NCBI RefSeq assembly: GCF_945882965.1
Contig: NZ_CAMCWY010000011.1
Location: 23,397-87,396, forward strand
Direction of reading: 5' to 3'
Origin: Sphingorhabdus sp. EL138
Lineage (GTDB): Bacteria > Pseudomonadota > Alphaproteobacteria > Sphingomonadales > Sphingomonadaceae
Length of the DNA stretch: 64,000 nucleotides
The position numbers and the translations under genes are program-made. The notes beneath the pieces were generated by a model. That model searched no databases. It saw only the letters and a program-made list of their open reading frames with translations, and was not told the DNA's origin. Every line of letters starts with the position of its first letter. Position 1 is the stretch's first letter. Shown here piece by piece: positions 62,995 to 64,000 of the stretch.

Positions 62995-63672
62995 TCAGCT
63001 TGCCTTTTGGGGGCCCTCGAGGAGTGTACGAAGGCGTTGGACAGCCGCCGATGGTGCAGTTAGAACATGAGCAGAGCTGCTAGCCTGAACGTAGGCTTGT
63101 GCTCGTGATGTAGAGAAATGGGCAAGCATAATTGCATCTACCGCGCCCAATTCGCCAGCGCGGCTTGCGATGAGCCTGTTGTGGGTTGCAGCATCACCGG
63201 CACGTAGGGCTGTCATGGCATCTTCGACCAGAATCGTTTTGAGAGTTGCAGCTTTACCAATCGATGCTGCGTGTTCATTGAACTCGACCTCCATAGTTGA
63301 GATCGAGGGTTGAAAAGTTGCCATCATACCGATGTTGGATCCTATTTCGAGCGCGGCTTGGAACATTGCGTCGTTCGGTTTTAGGACTGGTATTGAAAAT
63401 TCTCGTGCCATTACATCGATTGCTGGCCCGAACGCCGAACAGGTAACTAGTATAGCGTCCGCTCCAATTTTCAGAGCAAATCGCCCTAACGATACTAACC
63501 GTTCAGTCATTGCTTCAGATAAGTCAGGTTCGCGGGCACGGTCAGGTGTCAGGGCATCGTCAAGCAGATTAACTAGTTCGGGCTCCGGCCAGATTTCACG
63601 GAAAGCTGTATGTATTGGATCAAAGGCCACCTGAGTGGCGTGCAGGAGGATTATACGAGGCGAAGTTGTCAT
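62995..63672 (-). CDS. Aspartate/glutamate racemase-family protein
   Basis: A 225-residue protein from ATG 63672 (MTTSPRIILLHATQVAF). The racemase fold is indicated by the first catalytic cysteine region (ADAILVTCSAFGPAIDVMAR) and the strand PVLKPNDAMFQAALEIGSNI. The second cysteine, needed for two-base racemisation, is not evident; the matching segment reads DAIMLAHFSTSRAQ, as in one-cysteine relatives such as decarboxylases and isomerases. It lies 7 bases after a substrate-binding-protein gene, so it probably acts on an imported acid. Substrate unknown. Confidence 0.82.
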   Translation of the reverse strand: MTTSPRIILLHATQVAFDPIHTAFREIWPEPELVNLLDDALTPDRAREPDLSEAMTERLVSLGRFALKIGADAILVTCSAFGPAIDVMAREFSIPVLKPNDAMFQAALEIGSNIGMMATFQPSISTMEVEFNEHAASIGKAATLKTILVEDAMTALRAGDAATHNRLIASRAGELGAVDAIMLAHFSTSRAQAYVQASSSAHVLTAPSAAVQRLRTLLEGPQKAS

Positions 63673-63679
63673 AATGAAT

Positions 63680-64000
63680 TTACTCGAAAAACGGCTTGAG
63701 GCCTGCAGCCTCGCAAGCCGCCCGGACCTCTGGTGAAAAGAGCACATCAAAGAAAACGTTTGCGCGCGCAGAATTGGCGAAATCGGCGAAAAGGGCCGTG
63801 CTGAAGTTGGTGGTTTCTTGGACCGGTGCCGGGAACGGACCAATGAAGTCGATCTCGGGTACTGCAAGCAACTCGCTGATCTGCTGGACAGCGAGGACTG
63901 CTTCGCCGCTAGCGACCTTTTGACCGGTTAGACCGGCTGGAATGATAAGAGCCCTTTCGCGAACAGGTTCCCCGATTCCAAGTTCGTCAATGAGCCGTTC
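63680..64000 (-). CDS. Periplasmic substrate-binding protein, ModA-like (partial, runs off the window)
   Basis: The last 106 codons of a minus-strand gene that continues past the right edge. The visible part reads ERLIDELGIGEPVRERALII, VASGEAVLAVQQISELLAVP and then PVQETTNFSTALFADFANSA and FFDVLFSPEVRAACEAAGLK, the pattern of the C-terminal lobe of molybdate-type (ModA) or other type II binding proteins (an FxxFLxSPEAQ-like element ahead of a GF/LxP end). No permease or ATPase lies within view. It overlaps no neighbour but is 7 bases before the racemase-family gene. Confidence 0.75.
   Translation of the reverse strand, partial: ERLIDELGIGEPVRERALIIPAGLTGQKVASGEAVLAVQQISELLAVPEIDFIGPFPAPVQETTNFSTALFADFANSARANVFFDVLFSPEVRAACEAAGLKPFFE

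Overview
The window looks like chromosomal DNA from a sphingomonad-type alphaproteobacterium (Sphingopyxis/Sphingorhabdus-like). The grounds are four large TonB-dependent receptors, the ubiquinone gene ubiA, a gshA-type glutamate-cysteine ligase, a tRNA-Trp/secE/nusG/rplK/rplA block, a complete mreBCD-mrdA-rodA operon, and several families of short palindromic intergenic repeats. No database was searched; names rest on motifs and remembered family features.

Layout. 0-3.1 kb: a twice-frameshifted small HTH protein, then a tight SnoaL/GNAT/nitrilase operon. 3.2-7.1 kb: rplA, rplK, nusG, secE and tRNA-Trp on the minus strand, around a DUF808 membrane protein and several repeats. 7.3-14.1 kb: a TonB receptor, gshA, rsmE, ubiA and an aldo/keto reductase. 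14.2-21.4 kb: a phosphorus block, with ppk-ppx on the minus strand and a TonB receptor plus beta-propeller phytase lipoprotein on the plus strand, divided by an intergenic region with a Pho-box-like direct repeat. 21.6-28.6 kb: thioesterase, a hydrolase/flavin-reductase fusion, a chimeric hpd remnant, a homocysteine methyltransferase-like gene, a saccharopine-dehydrogenase-like gene, and a damaged histidine kinase with a receiver lacking the usual phosphoacceptor.

28.8-37.7 kb is the most interesting part. A crescentin-like coiled-coil protein, a very short bactofilin and a second MreB lie in one direction, next to the normal elongasome operon (mreB, mreC, mreD, mrdA, rodA). All three accessory proteins have short hydrophobic/basic N-termini that look membrane-targeting, and the second MreB has Phe in place of one of the two glutamates of the [11 protein letters not shown] motif. 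I read this as an accessory membrane-bound cytoskeleton, perhaps modifying cell shape.

37.8-57.9 kb is mostly housekeeping: mutL, ychF, pth, rplY, a TauE-type exporter, a TonB receptor, an Rrf2 regulator, CPBP and TraB proteins, an HTH/membrane-protein pair, glyQ-glyS (glyS carries an in-frame palindromic repeat), a cytochrome b, ppdK, DUF1214/DUF1254 and tRNA-Arg. 57.9-58.7 kb after tRNA-Arg is a graveyard with a tRNA 3' fragment and a coding fragment. 58.7-64 kb holds a PLP enzyme with a Tat-like leader, a TonB receptor, a DUF1501 remnant, an Asp/Glu racemase-family protein and a substrate-binding protein cut by the window edge.
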